Shown here: piece after piece, positions 24,333 through 34,066 of the stretch
Position numbering within the stretch: position 1 is the stretch's first letter
Layout: every line of letters starts with the position of its first letter
Assembly (NCBI RefSeq): GCF_016741855.1
Contig: NZ_JAERRH010000014.1
Coordinates: forward strand, 62,001 to 126,000
Source: Streptomyces musisoli
GTDB lineage: Bacteria > Actinomycetota > Actinomycetes > Streptomycetales > Streptomycetaceae
Length of the DNA stretch: 64,000 bases
Reading direction: 5' to 3'
Notes under the pieces: generated by a model
The model's database searches: none
Seen by the model: only the letters and a program-made list of their open reading frames with translations
What the model was told of the DNA's origin: nothing
Translations under genes and position numbers: made by a program

Positions 24333-24494
24333 GTCGCGGGCGGGCACGCCGTGGTCTTCCTGGTTCCCGCCCGAACTCTCGGGACCATCCCCGGCTCTGC
24401 GGGGACGACCGTTGCTTGACTGCATGCCCAAGGATGGACAGAACGGGAAGATCTCTGACTCTTCTTCCTCCGGCACTTCACCCCATCAGGTGAT

Positions 24495-25184
24495 TCACCC
24501 GGTGGGCGGCCGCACCAGCCCCTTGCCGTAGGCGTAGCGCACGGCCTGCGCCCGGTCCTTGAGGCCCGTCTTGGCGAAGAGGTTGTTGATGTGTGTCTTC
24601 ACCGTCGCGGTCGACACATGCAGTCTGCGGGCGATCTCCTGGTTGCTGAGTCCCTCGGCGATCAGCACCAGGACCTCGGTCTCCCGTGCGGTCAGTCCGT
24701 CGGGCGCCTCGTCCATGGCCGGCACGGGCTCGGCCTCGGACCGCGACAGCCGCTCCAGCAGCCGGCGCTGGACACTCGGCGACAGGCCCGCGTCCCCCGA
24801 CAGCACACTGTGCACGGCGCGTACGATCTCCTCGCCGCCGGCGTCCTTGGTCAGGTATCCGCGGGCACCGGCCCGCAGCGCGGGGAAGAGCGACTCGTCG
24901 TCCGCGTAGGTGGTGAGCACCACGACCTGGGTCCCGGGGTACTCCGCGCGGATCCGCCGGGTGGCCTCCACGCCGTCGCAGCGCGGCATCCTGAGGTCCA
25001 TCAGGACGACGTCCGGTACGAGTTCCCCGACCAGCCGCACCGCCTCCTCGCCGTCACCCGCGGCCCCCACGACCTCCACTCCCGGCAGCAGTCCGAGCAG
25101 CATCACGATGCCCTCACGGACCACGGTCTGGTCGTCGGCCACGACCACCCGTGCGGGCTTCCTCTCACCGTCCGCCTCGCTCAT
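24495..25184 (-). CDS. NarL/FixJ-family response regulator
   Basis: 229-residue regulator with a receiver domain (phosphoacceptor Asp63 in VVLMDLRMP, acidic pair in VVVADDQT, Lys in GYLTKDAG) and a LuxR-type C-terminal HTH (LTARETEVLVLIAEGLSNQE, IARRLHVSTATVKTHINNLF). The ATG overlaps the kinase stop (ATGA). It lies directly upstream of the DUF485-symporter pair in the same direction, so regulating that transporter is the simplest guess. Confidence 0.93.
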   Translation of the reverse strand: MSEADGERKPARVVVADDQTVVREGIVMLLGLLPGVEVVGAAGDGEEAVRLVGELVPDVVLMDLRMPRCDGVEATRRIRAEYPGTQVVVLTTYADDESLFPALRAGARGYLTKDAGGEEIVRAVHSVLSGDAGLSPSVQRRLLERLSRSEAEPVPAMDEAPDGLTARETEVLVLIAEGLSNQEIARRLHVSTATVKTHINNLFAKTGLKDRAQAVRYAYGKGLVRPPTG

Positions 25185-26332
25185 ACGGGCACCTTCAGCG
25201 TCACCACGAATCCCTCCTCGTCCGGTCCCGCGTCCAGCGAACCGCCCAGCAGTTCGGCACGCTCGCGCATGCCCAGCAGACCGTATCCGCCTCCGGCCCC
25301 GTCGAGTTCGCCCGGCCGCCCGCCCGAGTCCCGGACGTTCAGCGTCACTTCGTGCTCGCTGTAGTCGAGCCGCACATCCACTTTGGCGCCGTGGGCGTGC
25401 TTGCGGACGTTCGTCAGCGCCTCCTGCGCGACCCGCCGCACGGCCTGGGACGCCTCGGCCGGCAGGGATCTGCGTTCACCGGTGACGGTGACCTCGGCTC
25501 CGTCGGCCGTGCTGACGAGTGCGGTCAGGAAGTCCTCCAGCGGGGTCAGCTCGCCCCGCAGCGCGGACAGTGCCTGCCGGGTCTCGGCGAGGCCGTCGCG
25601 GGCCATCCCCCGGGCGGCCACCACCCGCTCCAGGATCCGTTCGCGATCCGCGCCGTTCTCGATCAGCAGCCGGGCCGCCTCCAGGTGCACGAGCTGCGCC
25701 GAGAGGCTGTGTGCCAGCACGTCGTGGATCTCCCGGGCGATACGGGCGCGTTCGGCCAGCGCCGCGGACTCGGCCTCGGCCGCGCGGGCGGCCCGCTCCT
25801 GGGCGAGCAGCCGCTGCGCATTGCCGCGGGCCTCCGCGTCCAGCCGCAGGACGTATCCGCCGAGAGCCAGGCCGGCCACGGTGGCGGCCGTGGTCAGCCA
25901 GAGGTCGTCGGTGAAGGCGGAGTACGAGGCCAGCGCCACCGATGCGACGGGTACCCCTGCCCCGAGCGGCAGCCGCTCCAGCGCGGCGACTCCGCAGGCG
26001 CACCAGATCACGAGGGCCGGCCCTCTGAATCCCGTGAGGCCGGCGGCGACCGCGATGCCCAGGAGCACGCCCATGAGCGCGAGGGAGGGCACCAGCCGGT
26101 GCTCGTAGGTCGTCCGGAAGAACGCCCAGGAGACGAGTGCGGCGACGACGGCTGTCGCCGCTGCCGCTAGTCCTTGGCCGAGGCCCACGTGCCGCTCACT
26201 GAAGGCGGCCCACAGAAGCACGGCCAGTGCGAGCAGGCGGACCGCCCAGGTGATCAGGCGCCGGGGCCGGGAGATTCCCGCGCGGCCGAGCGCTTCGCGT
26301 GACGGCCAGCGCGTCCAGGCGTTCTCTGTCAC
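25181..26332 (-). CDS. NarX/DesK-type sensor histidine kinase
   Basis: 383-residue membrane kinase. Several transmembrane helices occupy about residues 25-170, with no large extracellular loop, so the signal is probably sensed in or at the membrane. The HisKA_3 phosphoacceptor motif is ERARIAREIHDVLAHSLSAQ. The ATPase domain has EALTNVRKHA, NVRDSGG and GYGLLGMRERAELL. The GTG start overlaps the stop of the upstream membrane protein (GTGA), and its stop overlaps the regulator start. Confidence 0.93.
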   Translation of the reverse strand: MTENAWTRWPSREALGRAGISRPRRLITWAVRLLALAVLLWAAFSERHVGLGQGLAAAATAVVAALVSWAFFRTTYEHRLVPSLALMGVLLGIAVAAGLTGFRGPALVIWCACGVAALERLPLGAGVPVASVALASYSAFTDDLWLTTAATVAGLALGGYVLRLDAEARGNAQRLLAQERAARAAEAESAALAERARIAREIHDVLAHSLSAQLVHLEAARLLIENGADRERILERVVAARGMARDGLAETRQALSALRGELTPLEDFLTALVSTADGAEVTVTGERRSLPAEASQAVRRVAQEALTNVRKHAHGAKVDVRLDYSEHEVTLNVRDSGGRPGELDGAGGGYGLLGMRERAELLGGSLDAGPDEEGFVVTLKVPV

Positions 26333-26856
26333 ACGCGCTCCTTCCGGGCCGACGGCTTGTCGTCACCGTACGCCGGGGCGGGATGGCTCGCGGCGCCGAG
26401 GGACTGGGCCCGCCAGGCCAGGATCCCGCCGCGGACCAGCAGGGTGCCCGCGAGGCCAAGCATCAGCGCTGAGCTGTCCTGGTGCAGGCCGAGCGCGGAG
26501 CCGAGGGCGAAGACGCCGGCTCGCAAGGCTATGCCCACGATCCAGACGGCGATGCTCGCCTGAGTGCTCTTGGTCCATACGATGCCGTCCGGCGCCGTCC
26601 AGATGCGGGTGGTCCAGCCCCAGCCGACGCCGGTGACGAGGCCGATGAGGAGCTCGACCGCGAGCAGTGCGGCGGATTCCGCACCGTGCCGGGCGTCGAG
26701 GATGCCGGGCTCGCGCAGCGCGACGGCGGCGAGGACCACGGGCAGCAGCCACCAGCGCCGGTCCGTGTCCATCGCGCGGGGGCGGAACTGCCGCGCGATC
26801 ACTATGGCGGCGACGGCCGCGATCACCAGCGCGTTGACGAGCCCGGACATCAGCAC
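26329..26856 (-). CDS. DUF1453 (CcdC-like) membrane protein
   Basis: 175-residue protein with about four or five transmembrane helices (LVNALVIAAVAAIVIARQF, WWLLPVVLAAVAL, AALLAVELLIGLVTGVGWGW, SIAVWIVGIALRAGVFAL, a last one near LMLGLAGTLLVRGGILAW). It fits the DUF1453 family of unknown function. It is the first gene of an overlapping chain with the kinase, and may be an accessory sensor component; that is inference. The short basic tail ends with KPSARKERV. Confidence 0.8.
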   Translation of the reverse strand: MLMSGLVNALVIAAVAAIVIARQFRPRAMDTDRRWWLLPVVLAAVALREPGILDARHGAESAALLAVELLIGLVTGVGWGWTTRIWTAPDGIVWTKSTQASIAVWIVGIALRAGVFALGSALGLHQDSSALMLGLAGTLLVRGGILAWRAQSLGAASHPAPAYGDDKPSARKERV

Positions 26857-27102
26857 CTCCGTGAACGAGAAGGTCTTGCCGGAGCGAGTGCTGCCGACAC
26901 CTTCGAAGCTACGGACGTTCGCAGGTCAGGGGATCGGAGCCCGGGTGGATCACGGGTGGAACCGTGGAGCGGGGCCCCTCCACCCACAGGTGGAGAAACC
27001 CTGCGGGCCGGACCGTAGGGGCAGGGTGGAGCGGGACGGGCAGGGCGAACCCCGACCTGCCGGCAGTCGAAGACGGCCTGCAAGCCGAGCCTCGGCCGGG
27101 AG

Positions 27103-27132
27103 CCGGGCTCCAGCTCATAGGCGGGAGCCCGG
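27103..27132 (-). terminator. Probable parE terminator
   Basis: 9-bp perfect stem CCGGGCTCC / GGAGCCCGG with a 12-nt loop, 8 bp beyond the parE stop on the minus strand. The rest of the 284-bp gap 26857-27140 holds nothing I can identify. Confidence 0.6.
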
Positions 27133-27140
27133 TACAGCGG

Positions 27141-29264
<2,124 letters not shown>

Positions 29265-29707
29265 GCGGTTCGCTCCTCGCTGAATTTCAGGTGACCCCCT
29301 TTTGGGTAAGGGGGCGGCTTCGGTCGCCGCACAGAGGGTACCGAGCCCTGGTAGAGCCGGTGTAACGCCACCCTCGTCGGGAACTCACACTAGTCCAGAC
29401 TCGCATGAGTGTTCGATCCCTCGATGGAGTGAAGTACATATCACGTTCCCTTCGGGGCATGAACCATTTAGGCTCCGGGCACGTCCTCATGAACAACCGG
29501 CAACCCAGCCGGGAGGACGAGACAGCAAGCAAGACAGCGCGAACCCGTACGCATCCAAGACACGCAATACGGCACATTCGCCGCCAACCGGCAGCAGACA
29601 GCCGCCCCGAAAGATTTTTTCGAGGAAAAGCCACGAGCGGGAACGTTTTCGGGCTGGTTGGATGTTGACCCTGGTACGACAGCTCGTCGAGCTAGAGAAG
29701 AGGCGAC
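29265..29707. other. 443-bp divergent intergenic region between parE and the zinc-ribbon gene
   Basis: Comparatively AT-rich for this genome (for example around 29420-29480 and 29520-29620), consistent with promoters reading both ways. A TTGACC lies at about 29667, upstream of the small gene, but I could not find a convincing -10 partner. No open frame here shows the codon bias of a gene. Confidence 0.5.
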
Positions 29708-29938
29708 GTGACTACTGTTCTGACCCCCGCGAGCCCGCTGACGGCCGCCGATCGCTGCGACCGCTGCGGCGCCCAGGCATACCTGCGCGTCGTCCTGCTC
29801 AGCGGCGGAGAACTGCTCTTCTGCGCCCACCACGGTCGCAAGTTCGAGCCGGAACTCAAGAAGATCGCCGCTGAGATACAGGACGAGACGGAGCGGCTCA
29901 CGTCCGCTCCGAGCACCGCTTCCGAAGAAGAGCGCTGA
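29708..29938 (+). CDS. Small conserved zinc-ribbon-like protein (DUF7455)
   Basis: 76-residue protein conserved next to parE and hrdB in streptomycetes as I recall. It has a likely metal site: CDRCGAQAYLRV, then LLFCAHHGRKFEP (CxxC ... CxHH). A charged helical tail follows. The GTG start at 29708 has GAAGAGGCGAC upstream. The function is unknown. Confidence 0.88.
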   Translation: MTTVLTPASPLTAADRCDRCGAQAYLRVVLLSGGELLFCAHHGRKFEPELKKIAAEIQDETERLTSAPSTASEEER

Positions 29939-29980
29939 ATCTCGCACACCCGACGAGCCAGCCCCGGCACAGGCCGGTGA

Positions 29981-30018
29981 ACGGGCGGCCACTCCTCATA
30001 CCAGGAGTGGCCGCCCGT
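29981..30018. terminator. Strong bidirectional terminator
   Basis: Perfect 16-bp stem (ACGGGCGGCCACTCCT and complement) with a CATACC loop between the convergent zinc-ribbon and serine protease genes. Confidence 0.9.
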
Positions 30019-30038
30019 GCTCATGCCCCCGCGCCCGC

Positions 30039-30905
30039 TCAGGCCTCTCCGTCGGGCGCGCCGGCGGCCCGGCCCCCTACCGCCGGTTCCAGCATCCGTA
30101 CGACCTCGGAGACGCGCGTGTAGACGCCGGGGAGCCCCGGCTGCCCGCAGCCGCTTCCCCAGGACACCAGGCCGATCAGCCGTCCCGCGGCCACCAGAGG
30201 CCCACCACTGTCCCCCTGGCAGCCGTCGGGGCCGCCGGCGGCCTCACCGGCGCACAGCATGGTGCCCGCCTGATAGGTGCCGTCGGGGCCGCCGGGGTAG
30301 GCGCGGGCGCACAGCTCGTCAGGGAGCACGCGCACGCGTGCGGCGCGCAGCCGACGCGCGTAGTCCCCTCCGCCGGTCGCGTCGCCCCATCCGGACACCA
30401 TTGCCTCCGTGCCGGGCCCGTAGGCCGGGTCACCCGCGCGCGCCATGGGGACGACCGCACTCTGCGGCAGCGAGCCGTCCAGTGTGAGGACCGCGAAGTC
30501 GCCGGAGTTGGTCCCGACGTCGTACCCGGGGTTGACCCGGACGTCCCGCACGGCGATCTCCTCGCCCTGCGGTGACAGCAGATCCGTGCGGCCCGCGATG
30601 ACCTTGAGGTCGGGCACCCGGTTCGGCGGTGCCCCGAGGACGTCCTCGGACAGACAGTGGGCCGCGGTGAGCACCGTGCTGCGGCCCACGGCCACGGCAC
30701 CGCAGAACTGCCCGGCCCGCATACCTCCGAACCGGTCACGGCTGGCCAGCGCCACCGTCCACGGGGCCTGGGAAACATCTATCGGGAACCCCCCGACCAC
30801 CACACTGTCGGCAACCGCGGGAGCCGCGCTCACCAGGGGTATCGAGGCAACGGTGGCCACCAGAACCAGTGGCCGGATCAGCGCCCGGGCGACGGAACGG
30901 CGCAT
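30039..30905 (-). CDS. Secreted trypsin-like serine protease (S1 family)
   Basis: 288-residue exported protease. The signal peptide ends near VSAAPAVADS (about residue 33), and the mature domain begins with VVGGFPIDVSQAPWTVAL. The catalytic triad is His83 in LTAAHC, Asp136 in SGDFAVLTLD and Ser233 in CQGDSGGPL. Asp227, six residues before the serine, marks trypsin-like specificity for Arg/Lys. Six cysteines fit three disulfides. The C-terminus is a short Gly/Ala-rich tail. Confidence 0.93.
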   Translation of the reverse strand: MRRSVARALIRPLVLVATVASIPLVSAAPAVADSVVVGGFPIDVSQAPWTVALASRDRFGGMRAGQFCGAVAVGRSTVLTAAHCLSEDVLGAPPNRVPDLKVIAGRTDLLSPQGEEIAVRDVRVNPGYDVGTNSGDFAVLTLDGSLPQSAVVPMARAGDPAYGPGTEAMVSGWGDATGGGDYARRLRAARVRVLPDELCARAYPGGPDGTYQAGTMLCAGEAAGGPDGCQGDSGGPLVAAGRLIGLVSWGSGCGQPGLPGVYTRVSEVVRMLEPAVGGRAAGAPDGEA

Positions 30906-30973
30906 GCGTGCTCCTCACTCTGAGGTCATCCTGGGGCACCAAGAGTGATCCACCGGGCGCAAGCGCGCAGCAC

Positions 30974-31007
30974 GAAGGCCCGGCCCCGCGAGGGGAACCG
31001 GGCCTTC
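30974..31007 (-). terminator. hrdB terminator
   Basis: Stem GAAGGCCCGG / CCGGGCCTTC with an inner CCCC/GGGG extension, 19 bp past the hrdB stop codon. Confidence 0.8.
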
Positions 31008-31026
31008 GCCGTCGTACGACCGCGAC

Positions 31027-32568
31027 CTAGTCGAGGTAGTCGCGCAGCACCTGGGAACGCGACGGGTGGCGCAGCTTCGACATGGTCTTGGACTCGATCT
31101 GGCGGATGCGCTCACGCGTCACGCCGTACACCTTGCCGATCTCGTCGAGGGTCTTCGGCTGACCGTCGGTGAGACCGAAACGCATGGAGACGACGCCGGC
31201 CTCGCGCTCGGACAGGGTGTCCAGCACGGAGTGCAGCTGCTCCTGGAGGAGCGTGAAGCTGACCGCGTCGGCGGGCACGACGGCCTCGGAGTCCTCGATC
31301 AGGTCACCGAACTCGCTGTCGCCGTCCTCGCCCAGCGGAGTGTGCAGGGAGATGGGCTCACGACCGTACTTCTGGACCTCGATGACCTTCTCCGGGGTCA
31401 TGTCGAGTTCCTTGGCCAGCTCCTCCGGGGTGGGCTCGCGGCCCAGGTCCTGGAGCATCTGGCGCTGCACGCGCGCGAGCTTGTTGATGACCTCGACCAT
31501 GTGCACCGGGATACGGATGGTGCGGGCCTGGTCGGCCATGGCGCGGGTGATCGCCTGACGGATCCACCAGGTGGCGTACGTGGAGAACTTGTAGCCCTTG
31601 GTGTAGTCGAACTTCTCGACCGCACGGATCAGACCGAGGTTGCCCTCCTGGATGAGGTCCAGGAAGAGCATGCCGCGGCCGGTGTAGCGCTTGGCCAGGG
31701 AGACCACCAGACGGAGGTTGGCCTCCAGGAGGTGGTTCTTGGCGCGGCGGCCGTCCTCGGCGATGATCTCCAGCTCACGCTTGAGCTTCGGCGCGAGCTT
31801 GTCGGCGTTCGCCAGCTTGTCCTCGGCGAACAGGCCCGCCTCGATGCGCTTGGCCAGCTCGACCTCCTGCTCGGCGTTGAGCAGGGGGACCTTGCCGATC
31901 TGCTTCAGGTAGTCCTTGACCGGGTCGGCGGTGGCGCCGGCCGCGGCGACCTGCTGCGCGGGCGCGTCGTCCTCGTCCTCGTCGGACAGGACGAAGCCGG
32001 CGCTCTCGGCACCCTCCGGCTCGTCGGCGACCTTGGTGTCCTCGAGTACCTCTTCGTCGAGAAGCTCGGCGTCGTCCTTCTTGGCCGCGGTCTTCTTGGC
32101 GGCCGTCTTCTTCGCGACGGCCTTCTTGGCGACCGTCTTCTTGGCGGTCGCCTTCTTGGCGACGGCCTTCTTGGCGGGTGCGGCTTCCTCGGCGGAATCG
32201 GCTGCGGCCGGAGCGGCGGGCATCGCGGGGGCCGCCGTGGTGGCGGTGGCCTTCCTGGTGGTCACCGTCTTCGCCGCGACCGTCTTGGTGGCGGTGCGCT
32301 TTGCCGGGCTCTTCGCTGCGACGCTCTTGCGGGTGCGCTTGGGCTCTGCGGCACTGACCATCAGCGTCACACCCTCTTCCTCAAGAATCTGGTTGAGGCT
32401 GCGCAGTACGTTCTTCCACTGAGTGGCCGGAATCTGGTCAGCTTCGAAGGCCCGACGCACATCGTCGCCGGCGATCTGCCCCTCAGCCTTTCCCCGCTCA
32501 ATGAGCGCCATGACAGAGACGGACTCGGCGATCTCCGGCGGGAGCGTACGGGATGTGCTGGCCGACAC
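31027..32568 (-). CDS. hrdB: Principal RNA polymerase sigma factor HrdB
   Basis: 513-residue housekeeping sigma-70 that directs most vegetative transcription. The N-terminal MSASTSRTLPPEIAES and region 1.1 are followed by a Lys/Ala-rich linker with repeated KKxxAKK units (about 105-170) and an acidic stretch (LSDEDEDD). Regions 1.2-4 are intact: DPVKDYLKQIGKVPLL, region 2 KFDYTKGYKFSTYATWWIRQ, region 3 with REPTPEELAKELDMTPEKVI, and region 4.2 GVTRERIRQIESKTMSKLRH. Start GTG 32568 follows GAGAGG at a good distance and gives the length of S. coelicolor HrdB (about 511). The open frame extends upstream without coding character. Confidence 0.97.
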   Translation of the reverse strand: MSASTSRTLPPEIAESVSVMALIERGKAEGQIAGDDVRRAFEADQIPATQWKNVLRSLNQILEEEGVTLMVSAAEPKRTRKSVAAKSPAKRTATKTVAAKTVTTRKATATTAAPAMPAAPAAADSAEEAAPAKKAVAKKATAKKTVAKKAVAKKTAAKKTAAKKDDAELLDEEVLEDTKVADEPEGAESAGFVLSDEDEDDAPAQQVAAAGATADPVKDYLKQIGKVPLLNAEQEVELAKRIEAGLFAEDKLANADKLAPKLKRELEIIAEDGRRAKNHLLEANLRLVVSLAKRYTGRGMLFLDLIQEGNLGLIRAVEKFDYTKGYKFSTYATWWIRQAITRAMADQARTIRIPVHMVEVINKLARVQRQMLQDLGREPTPEELAKELDMTPEKVIEVQKYGREPISLHTPLGEDGDSEFGDLIEDSEAVVPADAVSFTLLQEQLHSVLDTLSEREAGVVSMRFGLTDGQPKTLDEIGKVYGVTRERIRQIESKTMSKLRHPSRSQVLRDYLD

Positions 32569-32891
32569 GAACAACCTCTCGGAACGTTGGAAAACGGCTT
32601 CCGGCACCGTCCACTGCGGACAGGAGCCGACCACCGGCCTGGGGATGGGCCGACGGCGCGGGCGGGGGCCGGGAAGATTCACAGCGCCTTGCATGGCGTC
32701 CGTATTCCCTCCGCGGCTGTCACCTCTTAGGTCATCGCGCTGTCTCCACGAGCGTTACGCCCAATCTACGTGGCCCGAGTCACACCCCGTAAGCGGTCAA
32801 AAGCTGTCAGACATGCACAAATAAGATCATCAGTCGCCTGTGTCCCGGTCCCCCGTCCTTGACCAGGGCGATCCGTTGCACTGCCGGACCT
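32569..32891. other. Upstream region of hrdB
   Basis: About 320 bp without a gene. It is relatively AT-rich near 32700-32830 and must hold the hrdB promoter(s). A minus-strand TTGACC near 32797 is a candidate -35 element, but I could not pair it with a good -10, so no promoter is called. Confidence 0.5.
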
Positions 32892-32935
32892 CGCCGGACC
32901 CCGCCGGACCCCAGATGGTCCGGCGGGGTCCGGCG
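32892..32935. terminator. 19-bp perfect hairpin downstream of the FadR-type regulator gene
   Basis: CGCCGGACCCCGCCGGACC and its exact complement flank a 6-nt loop (CCAGAT). It lies 81 bp past the regulator stop, between it and the hrdB promoter region, and would shield hrdB from read-through. Further CCGGACC copies precede it at about 32883-32890. Confidence 0.85.
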
Positions 32936-33016
32936 ACGACCGGTACCCGGCCCGGTGCCGCCACGAGCACCACGAGGACGCCGCACACCGGCGACCGCAC
33001 CGCGCCCCTCGCGGGG

Positions 33017-33904
33017 TCAGTGCTCGCGCGGGGCGGGCACCACACGCTCCACCTCGGGGTGGACCGTGAGCAGCTGGCGCATGGCCGTCTCCGCCGCCGT
33101 GCCGTCGCCGGTGCCGAGCGCGTCGACGATCCGCGCGTGCTGGGCGAGGGACGCCTCGTTCGGCCGGTCACAAGCGGTGACCGGACCGCCGGAGACCTGG
33201 AGCGCCGCCGAGACGATGCCGGAGAGGTGCTCCAGCATGCGGTTGCCCGCGATCTGGATGAGCAGCGCGTGGAACTCGGTGTCGGCCCGCGAGTAGGTGA
33301 GCGCGTCGCCCTGGGCCATGGCGTGGCTCATGATCTCGACCATGTCGCAGAGACGCTGCTGCACCTCCTCGCGTCCGTGCCCGGCGGCGAGGCGGGCGGC
33401 GAGCGGCTCGATCGTCCAGCGCAGCTCGCTCAGTTCCCGGCGCTGGTCGTCGCGCTGCGGCCCGAAGGCCCGCCACTCGATGATGTCCGGGTCGAGCAGG
33501 TTCCAGTCGCTGACGGGACGCACGCGCGTGCCGACGTTCGGGCGGGCACTGACCAGGCCCTTGGCCTCGAGGACGCGGAGGGACTCGCGGACGACGGTGC
33601 GGGAGACCTCGAAGCGCTGGCCGATCTCCTCCGGCACCAGCGGACGGTCCGCGCCCAGGTCGCCGGAGACGATCATCTGTCCCAGCTGCTGGACGAGTTG
33701 TCCGTGCAGCCCGCGTCCGCGGCTGCCCGCGGCCCGCCGGCCGACACGGCCCAGCTCCGGGTCCCCGCCGTCCCAGACGGGCGTACCGACGCGGTCGGTC
33801 ACCGGGGCCTCGGCGTAGGGGTAGCGGTCGAGTTCGCCCGGGCCGGCCAGACCTGAGTCGGCGGAGCGGGCGGCGGTCATCATGGTGTGCGCAAGGGTAC
33901 TCAC
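33017..33904 (-). CDS. FadR/GntR-family transcriptional regulator
   Basis: 295-residue regulator. A disordered N-terminus of about 65 residues precedes a GntR winged helix (LHGQLVQQLGQMIVSGDLGA, PEEIGQRFEVSRTVVRESLR, VLEAKGLVSARPNVGTRV) and an FCD ligand domain (about 135-285) with candidate metal ligands in DTEFHALLIQIAGN and HARIVDAL. The GTG start at 33904 is preceded by AAAGGATCC. The ligand is probably a sugar acid or other organic acid; no target gene is adjacent. Confidence 0.9.
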   Translation of the reverse strand: MSTLAHTMMTAARSADSGLAGPGELDRYPYAEAPVTDRVGTPVWDGGDPELGRVGRRAAGSRGRGLHGQLVQQLGQMIVSGDLGADRPLVPEEIGQRFEVSRTVVRESLRVLEAKGLVSARPNVGTRVRPVSDWNLLDPDIIEWRAFGPQRDDQRRELSELRWTIEPLAARLAAGHGREEVQQRLCDMVEIMSHAMAQGDALTYSRADTEFHALLIQIAGNRMLEHLSGIVSAALQVSGGPVTACDRPNEASLAQHARIVDALGTGDGTAAETAMRQLLTVHPEVERVVPAPREH

Positions 33905-34066
33905 GGATCCTTTGTCGGCGCCGCCTTCAACTCCCTTGAGGTCTTTGGTGAAAAGCACACGAAAGGGTGATCGCTCACAGCGTCGCAATTGACGCCTTAT
34001 CGGAAAGAAATGGGCTTTCTGCGGGGAGTTGTGCGCAGAGCAGGAACGGAAGCGGGCGGGCGGCTG

